A stretch of 64,000 nt of DNA from an uncultured Lachnospiraceae bacterium (GCA_934351835.1 CAKRJP010000006.1:69150-133149); one strand, 5' to 3'. Shown: positions 1 to 8,903, numbered from the stretch's first letter. Made by a program: numbers and translations. The notes: generated from the letters alone by a model not told the origin.

Positions 1-203
1 AATCTTGTAAGCATGACATGCCTTGCAATTTCACTTTTCTTTCCAAACATAAAACATTCATCTTTATGTTCTGCTGGAATAAATCCTCTGGAGAAAGCGA
101 ATTTTCCTTCTGAGTCATTTTGCTTCAATAAATCGCAAATTGAAAAAACAATTCTACTTATCCCTCCGTTTTCACATTGAGAATGCAAAAATAAAACTTT
201 CAT
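1..203 (-). CDS. Glycosyltransferase family 4, N-terminal fragment (runs off the window)
   Basis: The minus strand reads from an ATG at 203 without a stop to base 1, giving 67 residues that begin MKVLFLHSQCENGGISRIVF. A hydrophobic first strand followed by ENGGISR is the usual start of GT-B fold, family 4 glycosyltransferases, where the glycine-rich loop contacts the nucleotide-sugar or acceptor. It follows the acetyltransferase gene with only a 2-base gap, so it belongs to the same surface-glycan operon. The C-terminal donor-binding half lies outside the window, so donor and linkage cannot be judged. Confidence 0.72.
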   Translation of the reverse strand, partial: MKVLFLHSQCENGGISRIVFSICDLLKQNDSEGKFAFSRGFIPAEHKDECFMFGKKSEIARHVMLTR

Positions 204-205
204 AA

Positions 206-1132
206 TTAATCCTTCCAATATTTCTTTGGTATTCTATATCTAATTCTTCCTTTTTCAGCCTCTGCCATTACATATTCCATTAACTTTTTAGAGCTTTTTG
301 TATATCCAATATTCACTCCACCTACAACTGTTTCAGTCATAAAACCAAGCCTTTTCAGTTTTCCATTAAAATTATAGCAAGTATTATATCTAACCCAAAA
401 ACCCTTTGCTACTTTAATCGTTTTTTCAATAGTACCTTCTGAAGTTTTAATTTTATATGTCAACGTATCATACCAATCTTTAATAGGCCATTTATCTCCT
501 AATCGATCATCTGCCGTATGCAAAACCGTATTACATTCAGCTATACTCACACCTAAATATAAAATCTTTGCATCGTGATCCACACAATATGCCCACGCTG
601 AGTTATTTCCATGTGGAACCTCATCTAATAAATTATTTTTCATCATGTCCTTCGCATGTGCGCCTACTGCTGCTAATGTATTATAAGGAAATAAACTTCG
701 CTCTACACCATCATATGTTAGAAACGTATTTGGTAATGTTCCCGTCCAACAAAGCGTTCTTTTAGGGTTATATGTCTGAATCTTCCCAGGTACATTCTTC
801 AAATTAATTATTGGAAACGCAGGAAAAACTAATGTTCCCTCTTCCCCAACTAGATTTAATAAATAATCAATAATTTCCTTTGCATCTGGATCAGCAGTTT
901 TCATTCCATCAAAACTTGAATGAACAAGTAAAATATCTCCTTTTTTTATACCTAATGAATCCAAATAAGAAAATATTAATTTCATATTGTTCCTATCTGC
1001 CTTAACTTTTTCACCCTTATGCAAAAAAATTTTATGATATAATTCTTTTAATTGCTTAGAGTTAACACTATAAGCCAATCTCTTACTCAGTAGTTCTGCC
1101 ATTCCACTTATTTCAAATAATCTCTTTAACAT
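206..1132 (-). CDS. AAC(3)-fold N-acetyltransferase of the glycan locus
   Basis: The 308-residue product matches the aminoglycoside 3-N-acetyltransferase (AAC(3), Antibiotic_NAT) family: LLVHSSFDGM near residue 70, EEGTLVFPAF near 100, PHGNNSAWAY near 173, and an ILYLGVSIAECNTVLH stretch carrying the conserved His near 205. The family moves an acetyl group from acetyl-CoA to an amino group. Inside capsule and exopolysaccharide clusters such proteins probably acylate a sugar rather than a drug, and that is my inference here. The ATG at 1132 has a GAGGAT ribosome site and the gene starts 7 bases inside the upstream gene, so translation is probably coupled. It should not be read as a resistance gene on this evidence. 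Base composition is clearly AT-richer than the pglF-like gene further upstream. Confidence 0.72.
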   Translation of the reverse strand: MLKRLFEISGMAELLSKRLAYSVNSKQLKELYHKIFLHKGEKVKADRNNMKLIFSYLDSLGIKKGDILLVHSSFDGMKTADPDAKEIIDYLLNLVGEEGTLVFPAFPIINLKNVPGKIQTYNPKRTLCWTGTLPNTFLTYDGVERSLFPYNTLAAVGAHAKDMMKNNLLDEVPHGNNSAWAYCVDHDAKILYLGVSIAECNTVLHTADDRLGDKWPIKDWYDTLTYKIKTSEGTIEKTIKVAKGFWVRYNTCYNFNGKLKRLGFMTETVVGGVNIGYTKSSKKLMEYVMAEAEKGRIRYRIPKKYWKD

Positions 1133-2193
1133 ATTTCATCCTCATCTAAATAAAAAGTTTGTGCATGCCCAGGGGAAACTGCCTGAGTAGTAAAATAAAC
1201 TGTTTGTGTTTCATTATATGGAAATAATACATTTCCAAACTGCATTAGCCACATTGGCCAAATGTCCTTTTTAAGCTTTTTACATTCTTTAATAGTGCCA
1301 TCTTCATCAATCAGAATTATATGTGAATATCTATCTTTAATTCCTTTTCCAAGTTTAGATGTAATGCGATATCTCCAAGATGGCAATGAACTATCTGGTT
1401 CAACCGTAGTTGATAAATAATATCTATTTCCTATTGAAGTTCCATAAATACAAGATCCCGGTATCTCACAGACACGTTCTACACTTGCATCTGATCTCTT
1501 CTTTATTGATACTCTATAAATATGATTTGTTTCTAATGGTGTATCTGTTGCATAGTATAAATAATCATTACTTATAAAAGCTACGCATGACCGATACTGC
1601 TGCTTTCCTTTTATTAACACTTGTACTTTTTTAAATTCTCTGTCAGCAACCCATATTCCAGATTCATTATCTTCATCACCTGTTAAAATATAAAACAAAT
1701 CACGCACGTCATCATAAATAATGTTATGAATGTGTGTTATACTATTTGCAGAAAATTCAAATATTTTACTCCATTCTCCATCTTTTCTTTTATAAATGGC
1801 TACTGGTCCTTTTTCAGTATTCCAAATATATTCACCATAATATATTTCTTTTTCCCCTGACTTTAATGTTACAATGCAAAATGATAACGGATTATTCATT
1901 CCTTTTTTAAATCTATGTTCTTCAATTAAAGAATTAGAAACTGTACTGTAATGTAAAATTATCCCTTTAAATGAAATCAAGAAATTTTCATTATCCAATG
2001 CAATTGCACATCGAGGTTCCAATCTTAACAAGCGTGCTAATGCATTAATTTTTCCGCATAATCCTTGAATTTTCACCTGTTTAATAACCTTTTCGGGTTC
2101 ATTTAAATTGCAAAAGAGTAAATATCCTTTTTTATATATAAGCAAGTTATTTTTTGTTGCACATAAAAGCTTTCCATCTAAAAATTTCTTCAT
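1126..2193 (-). CDS. Unrecognised 355-residue protein of the glycan locus, beta-strand rich
   Basis: I do not recognise the family. The protein has no signal peptide or obvious membrane segment. It is built of short alternating hydrophobic strands with regularly spaced Trp/Tyr/Asp turns (for example IYYGEYIWNTEKGPVAIYKR, LFYILTGDEDNESGIWVADR and YLYYATDTPLETNHIYRVS), which suggests a beta-propeller of the BNR or sialidase-like type. That is a guess from the pattern, not a family match. It overlaps the upstream glycosyltransferase by 4 bases (ATGA) and the downstream acetyltransferase by 7, so it is co-translated with glycan enzymes. A role in glycan modification or recognition is possible but unproven. 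Confidence 0.6.
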   Translation of the reverse strand: MKKFLDGKLLCATKNNLLIYKKGYLLFCNLNEPEKVIKQVKIQGLCGKINALARLLRLEPRCAIALDNENFLISFKGIILHYSTVSNSLIEEHRFKKGMNNPLSFCIVTLKSGEKEIYYGEYIWNTEKGPVAIYKRKDGEWSKIFEFSANSITHIHNIIYDDVRDLFYILTGDEDNESGIWVADREFKKVQVLIKGKQQYRSCVAFISNDYLYYATDTPLETNHIYRVSIKKRSDASVERVCEIPGSCIYGTSIGNRYYLSTTVEPDSSLPSWRYRITSKLGKGIKDRYSHIILIDEDGTIKECKKLKKDIWPMWLMQFGNVLFPYNETQTVYFTTQAVSPGHAQTFYLDEDEIC

Positions 2194-3407
2194 TTATCTT
2201 CACCGTAATGCTTAATGATTTTTTCGTAACTTATTCCTACTGAATAATTAGTAATTAAATAATGATATCCATTACTTCCCATTTCCTTTAAATCGCTATT
2301 AGTAATTTCACAGACTTTGCTATTAAAGCTATTTATACTATTGCTTTCACACCACCACCCAAATTTGCCATTTACAATTTCACTTCCAACATCAGTATTT
2401 TTATCAGTAACTGCTAAAACTGGAATTTTCGCCTGCATATAACTCAATAAACGACTTGGAAAATTGGGAATTGTAAATCTATGATCAAGAAAAATCATTC
2501 CAACATCACAAGCGCCGACCATTTTATCATAATCCTCTTTAGGAAGACGTTTCATAAGTTTTACATTTTTCGGTTTATCATTTTTTATATATACCTCAAT
2601 CTTGTGAAATTCTGTACCATCTCCAACAATCAGAAAAAAAGCATCTTCATTATTTTCTTGGCTTCTCAAACACTCAATCATAAACTCTATTCCCTGAGGT
2701 TTTCCAAGATTTCCGCCATATACAAAAACTTTTTTATTTATCGGAATACCATATTTATTTCTTATATCCTTTCGGATTTTTTCATCAACACTCATATCAA
2801 TGACTTCTACACTATTAGGACAAATTTCCACTTTGTCCAAGGAAACTTCACGATTATGTTTTACAACATAATTCACGTTTGCTTGACTCATGCATCCTAT
2901 AAAGTCCGAAATCCTATATAATTTCTTTTCTTTATTTCTAAATATTTTATAAATTATTCCTTTTATCCCTGTCTTGGATATCATTTCAATATCTACCGCA
3001 TTCTGCGGAAAAATATCCTTGAGAAGAAGATATGTTTTTGCCCCATCTCTTTTTTTCACAAATTCAATTGCATTGCAAAAAGTAATTGGAGGAGTAGAGT
3101 AAATTACTAAATCAAATTTCACATTAGAAAAATACTTTTTAATACCTGCAATAAATTGAGGCTCAATACTTACTGTAGATATTCCCTTTTCAATAATATT
3201 CGTTTTCTGTGTATTCCCGATTTTTAATTTCAAAATGGTAGCATTATTCGTTTTGATAATCTTAGTATCAATTTTTTTTCTTCTTTCTACTGGAGAAATT
3301 ACAAACAATCTATGTCCATGTTTTGCAAACTCACGCAGCAAATCTGTATATATATTTTTTTCATCAATTGAGTTAAAATCTAATAATGTGAGGAACAAAA
3401 CATTCAT
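2190..3407 (-). CDS. Glycosyltransferase family 4 (WbuB-like)
   Basis: 405 residues with a GT-B layout. The N-terminal domain (MNVLFLTLLDFNSIDEKNIY, then HGHRLFVISP) binds the acceptor. The C-terminal domain has KVFVYGGNLGKPQGIEFMIE near residue 230, FFLIVGDGTEF near 260 and the PNFPSRLLSYMQAKIPVLA stretch near 315, typical of WbuB/WcaI-type family 4 enzymes. There is no signal peptide, so it acts on the cytoplasmic face of the membrane and probably extends an undecaprenyl-linked glycan. The start has an AGGAGAG site about 7 bases upstream. It lies 17 bases after the acetyltransferase gene and overlaps the next gene by 4 bases. Sugar specificity cannot be read from sequence alone. Confidence 0.82.
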   Translation of the reverse strand: MNVLFLTLLDFNSIDEKNIYTDLLREFAKHGHRLFVISPVERRKKIDTKIIKTNNATILKLKIGNTQKTNIIEKGISTVSIEPQFIAGIKKYFSNVKFDLVIYSTPPITFCNAIEFVKKRDGAKTYLLLKDIFPQNAVDIEMISKTGIKGIIYKIFRNKEKKLYRISDFIGCMSQANVNYVVKHNREVSLDKVEICPNSVEVIDMSVDEKIRKDIRNKYGIPINKKVFVYGGNLGKPQGIEFMIECLRSQENNEDAFFLIVGDGTEFHKIEVYIKNDKPKNVKLMKRLPKEDYDKMVGACDVGMIFLDHRFTIPNFPSRLLSYMQAKIPVLAVTDKNTDVGSEIVNGKFGWWCESNSINSFNSKVCEITNSDLKEMGSNGYHYLITNYSVGISYEKIIKHYGEDK

Positions 3408-3424
3408 TTCTATTCTCTCCTATC

Positions 3425-4018
3425 CTATTTTTTTCTTGCAGGCACTCCTATATAAGTTCCTGCCTCATTTATATCTTTTACAACGGTAGCTCCTGCACCT
3501 ATCAAACATTCAGAACAGATACTTATATTATTACTTATAGTGACTCCTGCACCTATCCAAGTTCCATCGCCAATTTCAACTGTCCCCGCTACATGTGAAC
3601 CAACAGAAACATGTGCATAATTTCCTATCCTGCAATCATGATCTACACTTGAACCTGTATTTATAATGCAGCCTTTTCCGATAATCACATCTGAATTAAT
3701 AACAGCTCCTGCCATCACAACTGATCCTATTCCAATCCGAACTCTTCTACTTATAATTGCTCCCGGATGAATGAGTGTAATCACATTATCCAATTCTGAT
3801 TGTATTTTTTCTCTTATTTTGGCATTTCCAATCGCAACAATCTTATCCCCTGCCATTTTTTTTGCATCATTTGTTCTTCCAATCACAGGGAAACCAGCAC
3901 ATTCTTTGATTTCTTCATTATCATCTAAGAAAAAAATATTATCATAATCATTTTTCACAGCAATATCTGCTATTACTTTTCCATGCCCACTAGCACCAAT
4001 AATAATTAGTTTTTTCAA
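3425..4018 (-). CDS. pglD: NeuD/PglD-family sugar acetyltransferase (TTG start)
   Basis: The N-terminal half has a Rossmann-like sugar-nucleotide fold beginning LKKLIIIGASGHGKVIADIA. The C-terminal half is a left-handed beta-helix of hexapeptide repeats. INTGSSVDHDCRIGNYAHVS contains the His used as catalytic base in PglD, and GTWIGAGVTISNNI and CLIGAGATVVKDI form the acetyl-CoA site. PglD acetylates UDP-4-amino-4,6-dideoxy-GlcNAc to give UDP-N,N'-diacetylbacillosamine. I choose the TTG at 4018, giving 197 residues: GGAGGG lies 7 bases before it and it overlaps the upstream stop as TTGA. A longer reading from TTG 4033 lacks a site. The neighbouring dehydratase-, aminotransferase- and PglC-like genes support the assignment. 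NeuD or another sugar O-acetyltransferase is the alternative. Confidence 0.78.
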   Translation of the reverse strand: MKKLIIIGASGHGKVIADIAVKNDYDNIFFLDDNEEIKECAGFPVIGRTNDAKKMAGDKIVAIGNAKIREKIQSELDNVITLIHPGAIISRRVRIGIGSVVMAGAVINSDVIIGKGCIINTGSSVDHDCRIGNYAHVSVGSHVAGTVEIGDGTWIGAGVTISNNISICSECLIGAGATVVKDINEAGTYIGVPARKK

Positions 4019-4653
4019 TGCGGTGCCCTCCAATTGGCTTCTACTCCTTCTGGTGTTCCCATAAAAGGCTCCATAGTCACAGAAGTTTCAGAACTAATAC
4101 CATCTCTTTTTATGACGGTCATAATAGTATCCCAAATAATTTTCAAGTCTCCAATAAAAGTAATATGTGTTGTGTACCATACATCCATTGCGAACTTATC
4201 TTCCCAGGAAACTGTATTTCTTCCATGCGCTTGAGCATATCCTGTTAATCCCGGTCTTACATCATGCCTATGACGCTGAAATTCGTTATATCTAGGCAAA
4301 TACGCAACGAGCAATGGCCTTGGCCCTATAAGACTCATATCGCCTTTTAGGATATTAGCCAATTCAGGCAGTTCATCAAGAGAAGATGCCCTTAAAAAAC
4401 GTCCATATTTATTTAATCTGACTTCATCTGGTAATAAATTTCCTTTTTTATCTTTTCGATTATCCATTGTCCGAAACTTTATTAACTTGAAAATCTTTTC
4501 ATTTTTTCCCGGACGTTCCTGTGTAAAAAATGGATTTCCTCTCATAAACACAGTCCCTAGTATTATCAGAAGCACCAACAGAGGTGAAAGGATAATTAAC
4601 GCTATTAAGCTCAATGAAAAGTCTATTAATCGCTTAAAGTACTTTGCATACAT
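4015..4653 (-). CDS. pglC: PglC-like phosphoglycosyl transferase (initiating bacterial sugar transferase)
   Basis: This is a small (212 residues) monotopic bacterial sugar transferase. A single N-terminal hydrophobic re-entrant segment (FSLSLIALIILSPLLVLLII) is followed by FFTQERPGK, KFRTM, the SLDELPE catalytic Asp-Glu pair near 114, and the GDMSLIGPRPLL and RPGLTGYAQ motifs. The length fits the short PglC class rather than long WbaP/WcaJ proteins. The enzyme moves a phospho-sugar from UDP-sugar to undecaprenyl phosphate and so starts glycan assembly on the inner face of the membrane. A GGAG site precedes the ATG at 4653. The stop overlaps the TTG start of the PglD-like gene, consistent with enzymes acting on successive steps. 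Confidence 0.85.
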   Translation of the reverse strand: MYAKYFKRLIDFSLSLIALIILSPLLVLLIILGTVFMRGNPFFTQERPGKNEKIFKLIKFRTMDNRKDKKGNLLPDEVRLNKYGRFLRASSLDELPELANILKGDMSLIGPRPLLVAYLPRYNEFQRHRHDVRPGLTGYAQAHGRNTVSWEDKFAMDVWYTTHITFIGDLKIIWDTIMTVIKRDGISSETSVTMEPFMGTPEGVEANWRAPH

Positions 4654-4683
4654 ATTACTTCTCCATATATTTGTTTCAATTGA

Positions 4684-5967
4684 TTATTCGAAGCAGGCTT
4701 TTATTACTTCAATAATTCTCTCCTGCTGCTCTACTGTCATTTTATTATCACTAGGTAAACATAATCCTCTTGTAAAAATATCCATTCCTACATCAGCTAC
4801 ACCACCTGCAATGTAAGCATTTGATCTGGCACGTCCATTCCCCTCTCTGACAACAAACGGATTTAAGCGATAAATCGGCTGCATATGCATTGGCTTCCAA
4901 ATTGGTCTTCCCTCTGCATTAATAGATGCAATCGCTTCCAAAATCTCTGTCGGGCAAGACTTTCCTGTTTCTTTCACATAACATACATCCTGTTCGCCAC
5001 GAACCTGTTTGCACATTGCTTCCTTATCAATAATCAGACAAGACAGCCAGTAGTTTGGTTCAGAGTTTTCCAGATCCATTGGATTCATAGATACTGGCAG
5101 TCCTTTTAAGCCCTCTTTATACCTCTCATAAATTGCTTTCTTCTGCGCAATATGTTCTTTCAGATAAGGGAACTGTCCACGAACAACACCAGCAACCACA
5201 TTACTCATACGATAGTTGTATCCCAGTTCTTCATGCTGATACCATGCAGCATTTTCTCTCGCCTGAGTAGACCACTTGCGAACCTTATTTGCTGCTTCTT
5301 CATCATCTGTCAGGAAACATCCACCAGAACTACCGGTAATGATCTTATTTCCGTTAAAAGAAATGGTGTTATATTTTCCAAATGTACCAGTCTGCACGCC
5401 TTTATATGTAGCACCCATAGATTCTGCTGCATCTTCTACTAAAATGGCGCCATGCTTTTTAATAACCGCATTTAACTCATCTACTTTACCCGGAGTTCCA
5501 TAAAGATGTGCAACAACCACAACCTTTGTATCCGGATATATTTCAAATGCTTTTTCTAATGCAACCGGATCCATATTCCAAGTATCGTACTCTGTATCAA
5601 TAAATACCGGCTCGCCACCTTCATAAACTACCGGATTTACAGTTGCGTCAAATGTCATATCAGAGCAAAATACTTTTTCCCCTTCTAATGCACCATGCCC
5701 AACCTTTGGCATACCATATGCTTCAATACCCGCTAATTTCATAGCGAGATGAAGAGAAGCTGTTCCCGCTGACAATGCAACTGCATACTTACACCCAATA
5801 TATTCACAAGCTATTCTTTCTACTTCATTAATGTTTTTTCCAACAGTAGACATCCAGTTTGTCTCATACGCTTCTTTCACGTACTCAATTTCCGGACCAT
5901 GCATAGTTGGGCTACTTAACCATACTTTAGACTCAAACTTTTCAAATTTATTATTTTCTTTAAACAT
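4684..5967 (-). CDS. pglE: PLP-dependent sugar aminotransferase (DegT/DnrJ/EryC1/StrS; PglE-like)
   Basis: 427 residues of the sugar aminotransferase family. The order is WLSSPTMHGPEIEYVKEA at the N-terminus, ALSAGTASLHLAM near 65, VVAHLYGTPGKVDEL near 150, EDAAESMGATYKG near 180, and SFNGNKIITGSSGG with the PLP lysine at about residue 208. Enzymes of this group transfer an amino group from glutamate to a UDP-4-keto-6-deoxy-hexose, the step after the PglF-like dehydratase encoded upstream. A C-terminal insertion (about 325-350, with RGEQDVCYVKETGKSCPTEI) is longer than in the Campylobacter protein. The ATG at 5967 has AGAGGT 7-8 bases upstream. A second, broken aminotransferase N-terminus lies just upstream, so this copy may have replaced it. 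Confidence 0.85.
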   Translation of the reverse strand: MFKENNKFEKFESKVWLSSPTMHGPEIEYVKEAYETNWMSTVGKNINEVERIACEYIGCKYAVALSAGTASLHLAMKLAGIEAYGMPKVGHGALEGEKVFCSDMTFDATVNPVVYEGGEPVFIDTEYDTWNMDPVALEKAFEIYPDTKVVVVAHLYGTPGKVDELNAVIKKHGAILVEDAAESMGATYKGVQTGTFGKYNTISFNGNKIITGSSGGCFLTDDEEAANKVRKWSTQARENAAWYQHEELGYNYRMSNVVAGVVRGQFPYLKEHIAQKKAIYERYKEGLKGLPVSMNPMDLENSEPNYWLSCLIIDKEAMCKQVRGEQDVCYVKETGKSCPTEILEAIASINAEGRPIWKPMHMQPIYRLNPFVVREGNGRARSNAYIAGGVADVGMDIFTRGLCLPSDNKMTVEQQERIIEVIKACFE

Positions 5968-6028
5968 GATTTTCTACCTCTTTTCATCCAAACTCATTTT
6001 TTAATGCTATGTATTGTTATTAAGCAAG

Positions 6029-6431
6029 TTACTCTGTGCTTGTGTTCATTGCAACCATACTTGTTAATTTCGCAATTATTTCTGATTTTAATGTACAACT
6101 ATCTCTAATAAAGCAATATGGCTCTATGGTGCCAACGACCGTTGTCTGCCCAATAGTACTTCCACAACCATCAATAGTTCTTGGCTCAACAATACAGTCA
6201 GACCTTAAATTAGCTGACGGAGAAATAATAGAATCCATATGAAACTGGAATATTGTAAAGTACCTCCAATTTCTTGGTCCTGTTGTGATCCAGTCCGAAC
6301 GTAATGTATCTGCAACTTCTGCTATCTCTAATTCACTTATATCCGGTGGACTGAATTGGATAACTCTGGCTAGTATATTTTTACTAACGTCAACATTAGA
6401 CTTGATTACACTTCTAAACCATACTTAATTA
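6029..6431 (-). pseudogene. Remnant of a second DegT-type sugar aminotransferase N-terminus
   Basis: On the minus strand one open frame runs from about 6430 to the stop at 6029. Its middle part reads IQFSPPDISELEIAEVADTL followed by RSDWITTGP, at about 6275-6360. This is the standard N-terminus of DegT/DnrJ/EryC1/StrS aminotransferases. Homology ends abruptly after ITTGP, and the next 80 or so residues (ending in MVAMNTSTE) resemble nothing I know. No ATG or GTG with a ribosome site precedes the conserved part, so it is unlikely to be expressed. It looks like the left-over end of a different aminotransferase gene, cut by a rearrangement in the glycan locus. The 69-residue reading from ATG 6238 and the antisense frame over it are probably not genes. 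Confidence 0.6.
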
Positions 6432-6549
6432 TAGAATTCTATTACTATTTACCTTTTATTATTATTAACTTTTAGAATATCATCATTCATATATAGGCGT
6501 ACTTTTTCATTTATAAGCAACAGTATTCCTATATGTGCAAACAACACAA

Positions 6550-6575
6550 CCAGTCCTCCGAAATCGGAGGACTGG
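6550..6575 (-). terminator. Rho-independent terminator after the pglF-like gene
   Basis: A perfect 11-bp stem (CCAGTCCTCCG / CGGAGGACTGG) with a 4-base loop lies 11 bases beyond the stop of the dehydratase gene on the minus strand. It is followed by the T-rich run TTGTGTTGTTT. A second T-rich run on the plus side means it could also act in the other direction. It separates the pglF-like gene from the downstream glycan genes, so those need read-through or their own promoter. Confidence 0.7.
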
Positions 6576-6585
6576 TATATTCTTT

Positions 6586-8640
6586 TTACACTTCCCCAGC
6601 TTTCTCTGCCTGTTCCATCAGTTTCCGCTGCGCTTCATATACTTTTCCTTTTTTCTCGCTTCCGTTTACGCCTGCCGGATGATAGGTCGGCACGATGACC
6701 TCTACCATCTCCCGGATGTCTTTATCATTCTCATAGGCAGCCTTCATAAGTCCTGTCAGCTGATGAAGGAATTCTGTTGTATCAAATGGGATTGGACAAC
6801 CGATATGTATCAGTTCACTGTCGGTCTTTTTAAGACCTTCTTCTGCCATCAGTTTCTCTTCGTACAATTTTTCTCCAGGGCGAAGTCCTGTATATACGAT
6901 CTTGATATCGCCGTCCGGCTCATGTCCCGATAAGCGGATCAGATTTCTTGCCAGATCATCGATCTTCACCGGTGATCCCATATCTAAGACGAAGATTTCT
7001 CCACCGTGAGCTTTTGTTCCGGCTGTAAGCACCAGTCCTACTGCCTCCGGAATTGTCATAAAGTAACGGATGATATCCGGGTGAGTAACGGTTACCGGAC
7101 CGCCCTCTTCAATCTGTTTCTTGAATAATGGAATAACCGATCCGTTGCTTCCTAATACGTTTCCGAAACGCACTGCCACGTATTCTGTTCTCGGAATGAA
7201 TTCTTTATGGCGGATGCGGTGCATAATACCGTCTTCGTCTTCATCATGTGTGTAGAGCATCGGCATCTCATGGGCTTTTCCTGCTTTGATCATACGGTCA
7301 AAGGACTGGATGATCATCTCGCAGATACGTTTACTTGCTCCCATGATATTGGTTGGGTTTACCGCCTTATCCGTACTAATCAGCACAAATCTCTGGCAGT
7401 TATTGATCATTGCCGCATAAGCTGTCTTGTAAGTTCCTACGGCATTATTTTTAATTGCTTCATTCGGTGCTGACTCCATCAGTGGCACATGTTTGTGTGC
7501 TGCTGCATGGTACACGATATCCGGCTTATATTCTGCAAACACCTGGCAAATACGACGGCTGTCTCGCACGGAACCCGTAAGTGCCACCATCTTCACTCCC
7601 GGATAATTACGCTTGATCCACTGCTCAATTTCATACAGATTGTTCTCATAGACATCGAATAGAATCAGTTGTGCCGGGTGATGACTTGCCACCTGACGGG
7701 AAATCTCGGAACCGATACTTCCGCCGGCACCTGTGACCAGTACCTTCTTACCGGAAATATATTCAAATACAACGTCCATATTTTCCTTGATCGGTGCTCT
7801 TCCTAATAAGTCCTCGATCTCTACCGGCTTCATCTTGCTTAATACCACATCACCTTTCATAATCTGGTATAATCCTGGAAGACGTTTCAATTCACAGCCC
7901 GTCTCTTTACAGATATTCAAAATCTCTGTACGCTCGCCCGCTGAGATAGCAGTGATCGAGAATAAAATACGGTCGATTTTGTATTTCTTAGCCGCTTCTA
8001 TGATAGAATCTCTTCCACCTACGATCGGCACCCCTTCCATGTAACGGTTCCATTTATTCGGATTGTCGTCAATCACACAGCAGACTTTTACATTCAGTTC
8101 ATCCGAACTCTTTAATTCCTTTAACACGGCCTGTCCTGCTGCTCCGGCTCCGATCACCATAACTCTGTGAACTCCCGCGTCATTCTGACTGCGTCTGGAC
8201 CGCTCCAGATTAATATAACGGTATCCGAAACGAACCACGATGATACATCCAAGCTGTGCCACCGCTCCTAATATATAATAGGAAATCGGCATTCTTCTGA
8301 AGAAACATGTGATTCCAAATATCTGGAATATCGTCGTGATCAGCGATGCTACCAAGATTCTATTCAATTCACTAAAACTTGCAAATCTCCAGATACTGTT
8401 ATACAGATGCAGCAAACTGAAGATGCATATGCAAAACACCGTATAAATCGGTGCAAATTTTAAAAATGCGTTTAAATATTCGATTGGAATACCGGAGAAC
8501 TTCAGATCGAACCGAACCCAAAGTCCCAGAAAATAAGATGCATTTATTGCTATAATATCATAGATCAGCAAATAAATGGCAATGACCTGCCAATGTTCTA
8601 AACGTCTTTTACGTCGATGTGTTTTTAAATTTTCTTCCAT
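6586..8640 (-). CDS. pglF: Membrane UDP-sugar 4,6-dehydratase, CapD/PglF family
   Basis: 684 residues. Four N-terminal membrane helices occupy about residues 16-140. A CoA-binding-like Rossmann domain (VMVIGAGAAGQAVLKEL, about 161) follows. Last comes an extended SDR domain with VLVTGAGGSIGSEISRQ near 300 and STDKAVNPTNIMGASKR near 420-435. In the last motif Met replaces the usual SDR Tyr, as in the PglF/CapD 4,6-dehydratases. The enzyme should turn UDP-GlcNAc into UDP-4-keto-6-deoxy-GlcNAc, the first step toward bacillosamine or related amino sugars. It is the promoter-proximal gene of the glycan locus. Composition is closer to the housekeeping genes than to the AT-rich genes at 1-4,650, so the locus may be a mosaic. 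The AGAGGG site before ATG 8640 supports the start. Confidence 0.88.
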   Translation of the reverse strand: MEENLKTHRRKRRLEHWQVIAIYLLIYDIIAINASYFLGLWVRFDLKFSGIPIEYLNAFLKFAPIYTVFCICIFSLLHLYNSIWRFASFSELNRILVASLITTIFQIFGITCFFRRMPISYYILGAVAQLGCIIVVRFGYRYINLERSRRSQNDAGVHRVMVIGAGAAGQAVLKELKSSDELNVKVCCVIDDNPNKWNRYMEGVPIVGGRDSIIEAAKKYKIDRILFSITAISAGERTEILNICKETGCELKRLPGLYQIMKGDVVLSKMKPVEIEDLLGRAPIKENMDVVFEYISGKKVLVTGAGGSIGSEISRQVASHHPAQLILFDVYENNLYEIEQWIKRNYPGVKMVALTGSVRDSRRICQVFAEYKPDIVYHAAAHKHVPLMESAPNEAIKNNAVGTYKTAYAAMINNCQRFVLISTDKAVNPTNIMGASKRICEMIIQSFDRMIKAGKAHEMPMLYTHDEDEDGIMHRIRHKEFIPRTEYVAVRFGNVLGSNGSVIPLFKKQIEEGGPVTVTHPDIIRYFMTIPEAVGLVLTAGTKAHGGEIFVLDMGSPVKIDDLARNLIRLSGHEPDGDIKIVYTGLRPGEKLYEEKLMAEEGLKKTDSELIHIGCPIPFDTTEFLHQLTGLMKAAYENDKDIREMVEVIVPTYHPAGVNGSEKKGKVYEAQRKLMEQAEKAGEV

Positions 8641-8903
8641 AATCCCTCTAAACTTCTTTCTCTGTCTTCCCTACTATAAACTCTTTCTAAACTCATTCTG
8701 CCGGATATCCGGCTGCGTATTTCAGATTATTTTTCTGCCCACCTTTTGTTATATACGCTACAAGCAAAAATAAATCCGCAACTAATCAGTGCATACTGGA
8801 AGTTGCGGTACCATAAATTTCAAGTCTCAAATGTCTAGTTATTTAAATTAAGTTTGTTATATCTACTCCCAGGACAAAACTGTCACAAACATAATCCGAT
8901 AGC

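Noticed and set aside
206..1132. Antibiotic-resistance call for the AAC(3)-fold protein
   Set aside because: The family is common in glycan clusters and operon context favours sugar acylation.
6036..6242. 68-residue plus-strand frame
   Set aside because: It overlaps the aminotransferase remnant and has no ribosome site; neither strand offers a convincing gene here.
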